Positions 38,696 through 47,167 of a stretch of 64,000 bases of DNA are shown piece after piece. Both the position numbers and the translations under genes were made by a program. Numbering within the stretch: the first letter of the stretch is position 1; every line of letters starts with the position of its first letter. Origin of the DNA: Bacillus sp. FJAT-49736 (lineage in GTDB: Bacteria > Bacillota > Bacilli > Bacillales > Bacillaceae_C); the NCBI RefSeq assembly GCF_018343615.1, contig NZ_JAGYPI010000001.1, forward strand, positions 1,990,193-2,054,192. Direction: 5' to 3'. The notes under the pieces were generated by a model, which was given only the letters and a program-made list of their open reading frames with translations, did no database searches and was not told the DNA's origin.

Positions 38696-39463
38696 TTAAT
38701 CCACCATATGGTCGCTTCCGAAGAAGTTCTTGAACATTTGGAATGTAGTTGCACGATTTAGAGCAGCAATAGAAGTTGTTAAAGGAATACCTTTAGGACA
38801 TGATTGCACACAGTTTTGAGAGTTACCGCAATTTGCAAGTCCTCCATCTCCCATAATTGCTTCTAAACGTTCATCTTTGTTCATTGCGCCTGTTGGATGT
38901 GCATTGAAAAGACGAACCTGTGATAATGGTGCTGGACCAATAAAGTTTGATTTGCTGTTAACATTTGGACATGCTTCCAAACATACTCCGCAAGTCATAC
39001 ATTTTGAAAGTTCATAAGCCCATTGACGCTTTCTCTCTGGCATACGTGGACCTTCCCCAAGATCGTAAGTACCGTCAATTGGAATCCATGCTTTCACTTT
39101 TTTAAGTGAATCAAACATACGACTGCGGTCTACCTGAAGGTCACGAACAACAGGGAATGTACGCATAGGTGCAAGTCGAACTGGCTGTTCTAGTTTGTCC
39201 ACAAGGGCAGAACAAGATTGTCTTGGCTTTCCGTTAATAATCATGGAGCAAGCTCCACATACCTCTTCCAAGCAATTCATATCCCAAGTAATCGGTGTTG
39301 TTTTTTCACCTTTAGCATTAACCGGATTGCGGCGAATTTCCATTAAAGCTGAAATAACGTTCATATTTGGACGATACGGAATTGCAAATTCCTCCTCATA
39401 AGGGGCTGAATTTGGATTGTCTTGACGTGTAATTATAAAACGTACCGTTTTTTGTTCACTCAT
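38696..39463 (-). CDS. sdhB: Succinate dehydrogenase iron-sulfur subunit
   Basis: Passes electrons from SdhA to cytochrome b. The 255-residue protein has the plant-type [2Fe-2S] set (CLEEVCGACSMIING…SC) and the C-terminal clusters CMTCGVCLEACP and CGNSQNCVQSCPKGIP. AGGAG lies before the ATG. Last gene of sdhCAB. Confidence 0.97.
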   Translation of the reverse strand: MSEQKTVRFIITRQDNPNSAPYEEEFAIPYRPNMNVISALMEIRRNPVNAKGEKTTPITWDMNCLEEVCGACSMIINGKPRQSCSALVDKLEQPVRLAPMRTFPVVRDLQVDRSRMFDSLKKVKAWIPIDGTYDLGEGPRMPERKRQWAYELSKCMTCGVCLEACPNVNSKSNFIGPAPLSQVRLFNAHPTGAMNKDERLEAIMGDGGLANCGNSQNCVQSCPKGIPLTTSIAALNRATTFQMFKNFFGSDHMVD

Positions 39464-39541
39464 CCTTATTTCTCCTCTTTCTTTTAAGAATACCTGCGTT
39501 CACGAGGCTGTATAAGGGTTACATTAATATTAATATTAATA

Positions 39542-41293
39542 TTAATGTTTTTTCGTATAGTCACGTTCGCGAGGTTTAATTAAAGATACATCAACATCCT
39601 CATAACTGAATTTAGGTTCATTATTAGCTGCATCGTAGCTAGCCATAGTTGTTTTTAAAAAGTTCTCATCATCACGAGTAGGGAAATCTGGCTTGTAATG
39701 AGCACCACGGCTTTCATTACGATTCAATGCACCGATTGTAATGACACGAGCAAGCTGTAGCATATTTTGTAATTGACGCGTAAACGCTGCTGCCTGATTA
39801 CTCCATTTGGCTGTATCGTTTACATTGATGTTTTTATAGCGTTCCATCAATTCAAGAATTTTGTCATCTGTCTTTTTAAGCCTGTCATTGAAACGAACAA
39901 CCGTAACATTGTCCGTCATCCATTCGCCAAGCTCTTTATGAAGAACATATGCATTTTCAGTACCATTTAAGGACAATATATTATTCCATTTTTCCTCTTG
40001 ATCCTTGACAGCATTATCAAAAATAGTAGATGATAATCCATCTGTACTTGTTTCTAAACCTTCAATATAGTTAACTGCTTCTGGACCAGCAACCATACCG
40101 CCATAAATAGCGGATAATAAGGAGTTTGCACCTAAGCGGTTTGCACCGTGTTGTGAATAGTCACATTCTCCACAAGCAAACAACCCTTCAATACTAGTAT
40201 GTTGCTTGTAATCTACCCATAGTCCACCCATTGAATAATGAACAGCAGGGAAAATTTTCATTGGTACTTTATGTGGATCTTCCCCAACGAATTTTTCATA
40301 AATTTCAATAATACCGCCTAGCTTCACATCAAGCTCATGTGGATCCTTGTGAGAAAGATCAAGATAAACCATATTTTCACCATTGATTCCAAGCTTCTCA
40401 TCTACACATACATGAAAAATTTCACGTGTTGCAATATCACGTGGAACTAGGTTTCCGTATGCAGGATATTTTTCTTCAAGGAAGTACCATGGCTTACCAT
40501 CTTTATATGTCCAAATACGACCGCCTTCTCCACGAGCAGATTCACTCATTAGACGAAGTTTATCATCCCCAGGAATCGCGGTAGGATGTATTTGAATGAA
40601 TTCACCATTCGCATATGTTGCACCTTGTTGGTACACGATAGATGCAGCGGAACCAGTATTAATAATAGAGTTAGTAGATTTACCAAAAATAATACCAGGG
40701 CCACCTGTTGCCATAATAACTGCATCGGCTTCAAATGCTTTAATTTCCATTGATGTTAGGTTTTGAGCAACGATACCGCGGCAAACCCCTGCATCGTCTT
40801 GAATAACCCCTAGGAATTCCCAGCCTTCGAACTTATTTACAAGACCTGCAACTTCATGACGACGGACTTGTTCATCTAGAGCATATAAAAGCTGCTGTCC
40901 AGTTGTTGCACCAGCAAATGCTGTACGATGATGCTGAGTTCCACCAAAACGTCTGAAGTCTAATAATCCTTCTGGTGTACGGTTAAACATAACTCCCATA
41001 CGGTCAAACAAATGGATGATGCCAGGTGCTGCTTCACACATTGCTTTAACCGGAGGTTGATTTGCTAAGAAGTCTCCACCGTACACTGTGTCATCAAAAT
41101 GAATCCAAGGTGAATCTCCTTCACCCTTTGTATTCACCGCACCATTTATTCCACCTTGCGCACACACAGAGTGAGAACGCTTCACTGGTACGACAGAAAA
41201 CAAATCTACTTTTTTTCCTGCTTCCGCAATTTTAATTGTTGACATCAAGCCGGCTAATCCACCGCCGACTACGATGATTTTACCTTTACTCAT
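39542..41293 (-). CDS. sdhA: Succinate dehydrogenase flavoprotein subunit
   Basis: Oxidises succinate to fumarate using covalent FAD. The 583-residue protein has the FAD fold IIVVGGGLAGLMSTIKIAEAG, SVCAQGGINGAVNTKGEGDS (with the family's HS preceding), the substrate motif HPTAIPGDDKLRLMSESARGEGGR and CGECDYSQHGANRLGANSLL. Four ATTAAT units directly follow the stop codon. Gap to sdhC is 147 bases, with no gene. Confidence 0.97.
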   Translation of the reverse strand: MSKGKIIVVGGGLAGLMSTIKIAEAGKKVDLFSVVPVKRSHSVCAQGGINGAVNTKGEGDSPWIHFDDTVYGGDFLANQPPVKAMCEAAPGIIHLFDRMGVMFNRTPEGLLDFRRFGGTQHHRTAFAGATTGQQLLYALDEQVRRHEVAGLVNKFEGWEFLGVIQDDAGVCRGIVAQNLTSMEIKAFEADAVIMATGGPGIIFGKSTNSIINTGSAASIVYQQGATYANGEFIQIHPTAIPGDDKLRLMSESARGEGGRIWTYKDGKPWYFLEEKYPAYGNLVPRDIATREIFHVCVDEKLGINGENMVYLDLSHKDPHELDVKLGGIIEIYEKFVGEDPHKVPMKIFPAVHYSMGGLWVDYKQHTSIEGLFACGECDYSQHGANRLGANSLLSAIYGGMVAGPEAVNYIEGLETSTDGLSSTIFDNAVKDQEEKWNNILSLNGTENAYVLHKELGEWMTDNVTVVRFNDRLKKTDDKILELMERYKNINVNDTAKWSNQAAAFTRQLQNMLQLARVITIGALNRNESRGAHYKPDFPTRDDENFLKTTMASYDAANNEPKFSYEDVDVSLIKPRERDYTKKH

Positions 41294-41440
41294 CGTGACT
41301 CACTCCTTTATAAAACTACAAAACCGATATTAGGACTCCTGATAAGAAAAAATTATATCAAAAGCTTATAGTGCCTAATCATTTGTTATTTTTGTATTCA
41401 TTAGGATTAGCCTAACAAATATTCAGCATTTGTTCCTCTC

Positions 41441-42070
41441 TTAAGCAAACCAGCCAGGATAAGCAAATGCAAATAATGCACGTAAACCGATAACAGACAA
41501 TACAACAAACACAACTAACATTACATAAGAAGAAATTTGTTGTGATCGTGGTGATTGTGTGATACCCCAGCTTACAAGGAATGACCATAGACCATTAGAG
41601 AAATGGAAGATAGTCGCAAGTACTCCGATTATGTAGAAAATAAACATAACTGGATTGGATAAAACATTCTCCATCATATGGAAATCAAGTGTTTCTTGGC
41701 CTAATGCAACTTTAATTCGAGTTTCATAAACGTGCCAAGCAAGGAAAATAAACACGATAATACCAGAAACACGTTGCAATAAAAACATCCAATTTCGGAA
41801 AAATCCAAGTCTGCTCACGTTATTTTTTGCTGTAAAGGCAATATAAAATCCATATATTGCATGGAACAGCAGCGGTAAATAAATTAGAAAAATTTCAAGG
41901 AAAATTAGAAACGGCAGACTTTCCATAAACGAAACTGCATGGTTAAAGGATGCTTCACCATGTGTTGCAAAATGGTTCACCACTAAGTGGACTACTAAGA
42001 AAGCACCGATAGGAATAACACCTAGCAATGAGTGTATTCTGCGATTTACAAATTCACGATTTCCGGCCAC
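41441..42070 (-). CDS. sdhC: Succinate dehydrogenase cytochrome b558 subunit
   Basis: Membrane anchor carrying two hemes and donating to menaquinone. The 209-residue protein has five membrane helices with the expected His ligands (RIHSLLGVIPIGAFLVVHLVVNH; LFHAIYGFY; FLAWHVYETR; FHFSNGLWSFLVSWG). It starts at a GTG with AAGGGGGG 6 bases before. First gene of sdhCAB. Confidence 0.96.
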   Translation of the reverse strand: MAGNREFVNRRIHSLLGVIPIGAFLVVHLVVNHFATHGEASFNHAVSFMESLPFLIFLEIFLIYLPLLFHAIYGFYIAFTAKNNVSRLGFFRNWMFLLQRVSGIIVFIFLAWHVYETRIKVALGQETLDFHMMENVLSNPVMFIFYIIGVLATIFHFSNGLWSFLVSWGITQSPRSQQISSYVMLVVFVVLSVIGLRALFAFAYPGWFA

Positions 42071-42097
42071 AATTTACCCCCCTTAGATTTTAGAGCG

Positions 42098-42150
42098 TGC
42101 ATAGTAAAAACTTTTCATCATTTTTGCACTTCATTATACCTTACTATGCA
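42098..42150. other. Inverted repeat in the sdhCAB leader
   Basis: TGCATAGTAA (42098-42107) and TTACTATGCA (42141-42150) are perfect 10-base inverted repeats 33 bases apart, between the sdh promoter and sdhC. In the mRNA they could form a stem-loop; on DNA they enclose a second TATAAT (about 42134-42139). Confidence 0.6.
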
Positions 42151-42180
42151 TCCAAATTTATGCTTTTATGTGACATAACC

Positions 42181-42209
42181 ATTTTACTCCCGGTTAGTTT
42201 AAGCGTCAA
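42181..42209 (-). promoter_or_regulatory. SigA promoter of sdhCAB
   Basis: TTGACG (42209-42204), 17-base spacer, TAAAAT (42186-42181), about 110 bases before sdhC. Confidence 0.75.
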
Positions 42210-42361
42210 GGAAACGTATACAGAAAAAAGTCGGAATTTGTCTATACTTTTAAACTTTCTTCCACATATATTTTTAAGTGATGTGCTTTGAATTATATAA
42301 TCATTTTTCACATGAACTCTTGCTCTTCAAGTAAATGGCTGGAACATACTGTATAAGAAAA
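42210..42361. other. Gene-free stretch between sdhC and the repeat copies
   Basis: AT-rich, with no open frame, terminator or promoter I can support; part of the 665-base gap between divergent sdhC and yslB. Confidence 0.4.
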
Positions 42362-42461
42362 TCCGGCATCTTTAAATAAAATCTTATAGAAATCTAAATC
42401 TAATATACATTTTTAGCTTTTCTTTACCATATAAAGCAACAAGGTTAAAGAAAAGGGAAAT
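42362..42461 (+). repeat. Degenerate family 1 repeat copy H
   Basis: CCGGCATCTTTAAAT at the left and AACAAGGTTAAAGAAAAGG at the right resemble the arms of copies A and B (GGGCATCTTTTCTTA; AACAAAGTTTAAGAAAAGAG) at the same spacing, about 100 bases. The inner pair CTTTTCTTTACC/GGTTAAAGAAAAG forms its own hairpin. Confidence 0.4.
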
Positions 42462-42613
42462 TTTTCAAGCCCAAAATGAAATTATTGGTTACGATTTTGT
42501 AAAATTTTTTATCAAACTGACCGCTATTTTTGTATATAATATGCTTATAGAAGGCTTGTTTCAATTTAATTGTGGCTTTTCGTCATTATTTATAAATGCT
42601 AACATAGGTTGGT

Positions 42614-42720
42614 GTCGAGGCATCTTTTCTTATGGAATTTTCCATTTTTAACTTGAGGAGGGTTGTAACCAAGACCTTTCGTATACAAAAACAACAAAGT
42701 TTAAGAAAAGAGCCTTATAG
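42614..42720 (+). repeat. Intergenic inverted-repeat element, family 1 copy B
   Basis: Left arm AGGCATCTTTTCTTA (to 42632) and right part AACAACAAAGTTTAAGAAAA plus GAGCCTTATAG (to 42720). The right end stops 15 bases before the yslB start and would be in its mRNA leader. Confidence 0.75.
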
Positions 42721-42735
42721 AAAGAGGGGAATAAC

Positions 42736-43197
42736 TTGAGAGCGTCATTACAATTAGAGCAAGAAAGTATGGAGAATTCTGAACAGCTTACCATACCTGC
42801 CTTTGGCTATGAATTGATCCGGGAAGTATTAATTCCTGAATTGCTTGGTAAGGAAACACCGGAAATTTTATATTGGGCCGGCAAGCACTTAGCTAGGAAG
42901 TTTCCGCTAATATCTATGGAAGAGGTTATTTCTTTCTTTGAGGAAGCCGGATGGGGATTGTTAAGAGTGTTAAAACAAGATAAGAATGGAATGGAATTAG
43001 AGATTTCAAGCCCGATTATTTCAAGACATTTAAAATTAAAAACGGACTCATGCTATAAACTCGAAGCGGGTTTTTTAGCAGAGCAAATTCAAACGCAAAT
43101 GAAAGTAAGAACAGAAGCGTATGAAGAAATTATTAAAAAAACTCAATCAGTCCGATTCATACTTCGTTGGGACATGAAGGATACAGTCACAGAGTAA
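42736..43197 (+). CDS. yslB: YslB-like protein (DUF2507)
   Basis: A 153-residue protein of unknown function. It has the DUF2507 pattern (IPAFGYELIREVLIPELLGKETPEILYWAGKHLARKFPL, then FFEEAGWGLLRVLKQ). It starts at a TTG with AGAGGGG 6 bases upstream. As in B. subtilis it lies between sdhC and lysC on the opposite strand to both. No membrane or signal segment. Confidence 0.88.
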   Translation: MRASLQLEQESMENSEQLTIPAFGYELIREVLIPELLGKETPEILYWAGKHLARKFPLISMEEVISFFEEAGWGLLRVLKQDKNGMELEISSPIISRHLKLKTDSCYKLEAGFLAEQIQTQMKVRTEAYEEIIKKTQSVRFILRWDMKDTVTE

Positions 43198-43204
43198 TAA
43201 AAAA

Positions 43205-43249
43205 ATCTGCATGAAAAAAGCCTGTAATCAGGCTTTTTTTCATGCAGAT
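43205..43249. terminator. Bidirectional terminator between yslB and lysC
   Basis: A nearly perfect 45-base hairpin: ATCTGCATGAAAAAAGCCTG pairs with CAGGC(T7)CATGCAGAT; the A/T block gives a T tract on either strand. Confidence 0.92.
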
Positions 43250-43253
43250 GCTA

Positions 43254-44483
43254 TCATGCCTCTTGCCGTACAGCATCAAGACCAAATTCAGTATGGAGCA
43301 CTTCTGCAGCTTTTATCATTTCGGATTCTTCTAATACAGTAGAAACCTTAATCTCGGATGTACTGACCATTTTTATTTGAATATCATTTTTGGTCAGACA
43401 CTCAAACATTCTTGCTGCTACACCAGGATTTGATATCATTCCAGAACCAATAATGGATACTTTCGCAAGTCCAGATTCATATTCAAAATGATCAAAGCCA
43501 AGCTCTGTTTGCTTCGCCTCTAACAATTGAATAGTATCATGTAAATCATCGTGCTTAATGGTAAAGGAAAGATACGGATTTTCACCAACAGTCAGGTTTT
43601 GGATAATAATATCAACATTTATATTGTGACTAGCTAATGTTGTAAAAATACTGGATAAATTGGTATTTTCGTTATTTAAGCCAAATACAGTAATCCTAGT
43701 AATTTCATCCTCAAATGCTACGCCACGCACAACTAAACTTTTTTCCACTTTAACTTCCTCCTCAATAACGGTTCCTTCTTCGTCTACCATGCTTGAACAA
43801 ACTTCCAGCTGTACATTGTAATTTTTGGCAAATTCTACAGCTCTGGAATGAAGCACTCCAGCTCCCAGATTTGCTAGTTCCAGCATTTCATCATAGGAGA
43901 TAGCAATTAATTTTCTTGCTGAAGGGATAAAGCGCGGATCAGAGGTAAAAACACCTGTTACATCCGTATATATCATACATTTATCCGCATCAAGCGCAGC
44001 GGCTAAGGCTACTGCTGTTGTATCAGAACCGCCTCTGCCAAGAGTTGTAATCTGTAAATCGCTGGTGATTCCTTGAAAGCCTGCAACAATAACAATGCGT
44101 TTAGCATCTAACTGTTTTTTTATAGCCGATTGATCAATATTTAATATCCTTGCATTGCTAGGTACATTCTCGGTTAAAATCCCCGCCTGCCACCCAGTTA
44201 GTGAGATGGCTTCGTAGCCTGCTTCTATTAATGCAATGGACAATAACGAAATAGTAACTTGTTCCCCTGTCGATAAGAGCATATCCATTTCACGCTTATT
44301 CGGATAAGTTGAAAGCTCTTTAGCAAGTGAAACAAGCTGATCGGTTGTTTTCCCCATGGCAGAAACAACAACGACCACATCATTACCTTTCTCCTTCTCA
44401 GCAATTACCCTCTTTACAGTATTTTTAATTCTTTCGATTGTCGCGACGGATGTACCGCCAAATTTCTGTACAACTAAACCCAC
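43254..44483 (-). CDS. lysC: Aspartokinase II (lysine-sensitive)
   Basis: Phosphorylates aspartate at the head of the lysine/threonine/methionine and diaminopimelate pathway. The 409-residue protein has VQKFGGTSVA, REMDMLLSTGEQ, TLGRGGSDTTAVALAAAL and two ACT domains (…KVSIIGSGMISNPGVAARMF). It starts at GTG with only a weak site. A lysine riboswitch in the leader shows it is the lysine-controlled isozyme. In B. subtilis the same gene also makes a smaller beta subunit from an internal start. Confidence 0.96.
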   Translation of the reverse strand: MGLVVQKFGGTSVATIERIKNTVKRVIAEKEKGNDVVVVVSAMGKTTDQLVSLAKELSTYPNKREMDMLLSTGEQVTISLLSIALIEAGYEAISLTGWQAGILTENVPSNARILNIDQSAIKKQLDAKRIVIVAGFQGITSDLQITTLGRGGSDTTAVALAAALDADKCMIYTDVTGVFTSDPRFIPSARKLIAISYDEMLELANLGAGVLHSRAVEFAKNYNVQLEVCSSMVDEEGTVIEEEVKVEKSLVVRGVAFEDEITRITVFGLNNENTNLSSIFTTLASHNINVDIIIQNLTVGENPYLSFTIKHDDLHDTIQLLEAKQTELGFDHFEYESGLAKVSIIGSGMISNPGVAARMFECLTKNDIQIKMVSTSEIKVSTVLEESEMIKAAEVLHTEFGLDAVRQEA

Positions 44484-44563
44484 TATATTCGCCCGCTTTC
44501 TTTTTTCTATTCTTCCGGTGTCAAATTAGGTTAACAAATAACACTTGCCATATTCCTGCAGAG

Positions 44564-44825
44564 CTAAAAAAGAGCAATGAGAAACATATCTCATTGCTCT
44601 AGTGAATACGTATAAAAAGGATGTCTAATACGGTAAACACAAAGACGAGATAGCTCTCCAAGATGTTATATACACCTTGACAATTCTACACTTATTAAAT
44701 GCAGAACCAGCAGAATTTGAAATGAGTCAATTTCCACTTCGGCAAAACTTCCTTTCACAGCTTTTCATCGAAACTCACTTTTCTCAAAGCTCTTACTGAT
44801 AAGTTTTGCGCCTCTATCACTTTTT
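44564..44825 (-). promoter_or_regulatory. Lysine riboswitch (L-box) of lysC
   Basis: On the minus strand the leader has the L-box signatures GTGATAGAGGCGC (44820-44808), then AGTAAGAGC, then GCCGAAGTGG, and the closing GGAGAGCTATC. A terminator follows (AGAGCAATGAGA…TCTCATTGCTCT plus T6, 44600-44565). Lysine binding should favour termination. Confidence 0.93.
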
Positions 44826-44856
44826 AATTATGTGATAAATGATTTAATTTTTTAAA

Positions 44857-44885
44857 ATTATAACATAGCAAATTTTTTTTGACTA
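44857..44885 (-). promoter_or_regulatory. Promoter of lysC
   Basis: TAGTCA (44885-44880), 17 bases, TATAAT (44862-44857), with TGT before the -10. The -35 lies a few bases past the uvrC stop codon. Confidence 0.6.
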
Positions 44886-44887
44886 TA

Positions 44888-46660
44888 CTAACTTTCCAAT
44901 CCCTCTTTCAAATTCTCCGCAATGTTTCGAGGAATCCCGATTTCTATAAATTCTTCTATTGTAGCTTCTTTCATTTTTTTGATTGAACCAAAATGTTTTA
45001 ATAACTGTTTTTTCCTTTTTTCGCCAATACCCTGTATGTTATCAAGAGATGATTGAAAGGCTGATTTTCCCCTTAGTTGGCGATGAAATGTTATAGCAAA
45101 CCGATGAACCTCATCCTGTATTCTTTGTAGGAGGTAAAATTCTTGGCTATTTCTTGCTAGTGGCACTACTTCCAAAGGGTTTCCGAATAATAACAGAGAG
45201 GTTTTATGCTTATCGTCCTTCGCAAGTCCTGCTACAGGAACCTCAAGGCCAAGTTCATTTTCCAGAACATCCTTGGCTGCATCAATTTGCCCTTTTCCAC
45301 CATCAATAATAATTAAATCAGCTAGGGGTAGACCTTCCTTTAAAACCCTGCTATATCTCCTTCTTATTACTTCCCTCATGGATTCATAATCATCAGGACC
45401 CTTCACCGTTTTGATCTTATATTTTCGGTACTCCTTTTTTTCCGGTTTTCCGTCTATGAAAACAATCATAGCAGATACAGGATCCGTTCCTTGTATATTG
45501 GAATTATCGAATGCTTCTATCCGATGAGGTGTATATATTCCCATTTTTTCGCCAAGCGTATCGACCGCTTTAATCGTTCTCTCCTCATCCTTTTCAATTA
45601 AGGAAAATTTTTCTTTCAAGGCAATGCTGGCATTTTTTTCAGCAAGCTTGACTAAATCTTTTTTAGCACCGATTTTTGGCTGAACAATTTTCACTTCCAA
45701 TAATTGCTCCGCCATTTCCTTGTCTACATCGAGTGGAATCAAGATTTCCTTTGGCTTAAAATGATTTGGCAGCAAATAAAACTGACCTAAATAGGTTAAA
45801 AATTCATCAATTGGCTCGTCATATATAGGGAACAGTGAAACATCTCTCTCCATGAGCTTTCCTTGGCGAATGAAGAAAACCTGCACACACATCCAGCCTT
45901 TATCTACGGAGTAACCAAATACATCACGATCGGTAAAATCGGTCATCGTTATTTTTTGCTTTTCCATCGTTGCTTCAATATGAGTTATTTGATCACGAAA
46001 CTCCTTCGCTCTTTCAAATTCTAGATTCTCAGCAGCTTGCTCCATTTTTTTCGTCAAGTCCATCTTTATTTCCTTGTATCCGCCACCAAGAAATCTGCTA
46101 ATATCATCCACCATCTTTTGGTAGGTCTCCTCCTGCACCTCGTTTACACATGGTGCCAGGCACTGTCCTAAGTGATAATATAAACAGACGCGGTCTGGAA
46201 GAGTGGAGCATTTTCGCAATGGGTAGATACGATCCAACAGCTTTTTCGTTTCATTTGCAGCTTGAACATTCGGATATGGACCAAAGTATTTGGCTTTGTC
46301 CTTTTTAACCTTTCTTGTTGTGATTAATCTTGGGTGCCGTTCATTTGTTAGTTTAATGTATGGATAGCTTTTATCATCTTTTAACATGACATTATATTTA
46401 GGATCATGTTTTTTAATTAAGTTCATTTCAAGAATTAGGGCTTCAATATTGGAGGAGGTTACAATATACTCAAAATCTTCAATCTCGCTTACAAGTCGCT
46501 GTGTTTTTCCATCATGTGTCCCCGTAAAATACGATCTAACCCGATTCTTTAAAATCTTTGCTTTTCCTACATATATGATAGTTCCTTGTCTGTCTTTCAT
46601 TAAATAACAGCCTGGCTGATCCGGGAGGAGGGCAAGTTTATTTTTTATCATCTCATTCAT
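44888..46660 (-). CDS. uvrC: Excinuclease ABC subunit C
   Basis: Makes the dual incisions of nucleotide excision repair. The 590-residue protein has the GIY-YIG domain ([24 protein letters not shown]), a central UVR motif ([20 protein letters not shown]), the RNase H-like endonuclease domain ([21 protein letters not shown]…[10 protein letters not shown]) and a C-terminal helix-hairpin-helix pair. The ATG at 46660 is used; AAAGGTG sits 6 bases before it. It follows trxA directly after a terminator. Confidence 0.97.
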   Translation of the reverse strand: MNEMIKNKLALLPDQPGCYLMKDRQGTIIYVGKAKILKNRVRSYFTGTHDGKTQRLVSEIEDFEYIVTSSNIEALILEMNLIKKHDPKYNVMLKDDKSYPYIKLTNERHPRLITTRKVKKDKAKYFGPYPNVQAANETKKLLDRIYPLRKCSTLPDRVCLYYHLGQCLAPCVNEVQEETYQKMVDDISRFLGGGYKEIKMDLTKKMEQAAENLEFERAKEFRDQITHIEATMEKQKITMTDFTDRDVFGYSVDKGWMCVQVFFIRQGKLMERDVSLFPIYDEPIDEFLTYLGQFYLLPNHFKPKEILIPLDVDKEMAEQLLEVKIVQPKIGAKKDLVKLAEKNASIALKEKFSLIEKDEERTIKAVDTLGEKMGIYTPHRIEAFDNSNIQGTDPVSAMIVFIDGKPEKKEYRKYKIKTVKGPDDYESMREVIRRRYSRVLKEGLPLADLIIIDGGKGQIDAAKDVLENELGLEVPVAGLAKDDKHKTSLLLFGNPLEVVPLARNSQEFYLLQRIQDEVHRFAITFHRQLRGKSAFQSSLDNIQGIGEKRKKQLLKHFGSIKKMKEATIEEFIEIGIPRNIAENLKEGLES

Positions 46661-46674
46661 GACTTTCACCTTTC

Positions 46675-46704
46675 AAAAAATCCGAGTCACATGACTCGGA
46701 TTTC
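46675..46704 (-). terminator. Terminator between trxA and uvrC
   Basis: AATCCGAGTCA/TGACTCGGATT hairpin and T6 on the minus strand; the T run is immediately before the uvrC ribosome binding site. Confidence 0.9.
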
Positions 46705-46720
46705 ATTTTCCCATTATTCA

Positions 46721-47035
46721 TTAAGCATGTTTATTAATAAATTCTACTAAAGCTTCTTTTGGCTGGTAGCCGATAACTTTATCAATTTCTTTTCCGTCTT
46801 TCATTAAAATAAGAGTCGGAATGCTCATTACGCCAAATTTGCTAGCAGTTTCTTGGTTTTCATCTACATCTAATTTAGTGATTTTTACTTTATCACTAAG
46901 CTCAGAATCAACTTCCTCCAAAACTGGTGCAATCATTTTACAAGGTCCGCACCATGTTGCCCAAAAATCTACTAATACTAAACCTTCGCCAGTTTCGGCA
47001 GAAAAGTTATCATCTGTAACATGAGTAATTGCCAT
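46721..47035 (-). CDS. trxA: Thioredoxin
   Basis: General cytoplasmic disulfide reductase, 104 residues. The redox site WCGPC is present with Cys29 and Cys32, and the cis-Pro motif SIPTL is intact. AGGAGG lies 10 bases before the ATG. Confidence 0.98.
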   Translation of the reverse strand: MAITHVTDDNFSAETGEGLVLVDFWATWCGPCKMIAPVLEEVDSELSDKVKITKLDVDENQETASKFGVMSIPTLILMKDGKEIDKVIGYQPKEALVEFINKHA

Positions 47036-47069
47036 AATTTACTTGCCTCCTAATAATAAGTTTAATGAA

Positions 47070-47078
47070 AGTATATCA
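47070..47078 (-). promoter_or_regulatory. Extended -10 promoter candidate of trxA
   Basis: TGA-TATACT on the minus strand, 35 bases before the ATG; weak -35. Confidence 0.45.
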
Positions 47079-47167
47079 TCCTAAAGGAAATGATGCTAAT
47101 GAAAAGTTTCAATATTAAAATTCCCCTGCAAATATGCCTTATTCACTTTACAGAAAAGTTATTATGT

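Noticed and set aside
38560-38754. Long N-terminal extension of ysmA
   Set aside because: It would read through the sdhB terminator, the ysmA promoter and the operator; the TTG at 38559 has a good ribosome binding site.
39520-39548. ATTAAT repeats after the sdhA stop codon
   Set aside because: Only four short units; probably ordinary slippage in AT-rich sequence, with no stem or start signal attached.
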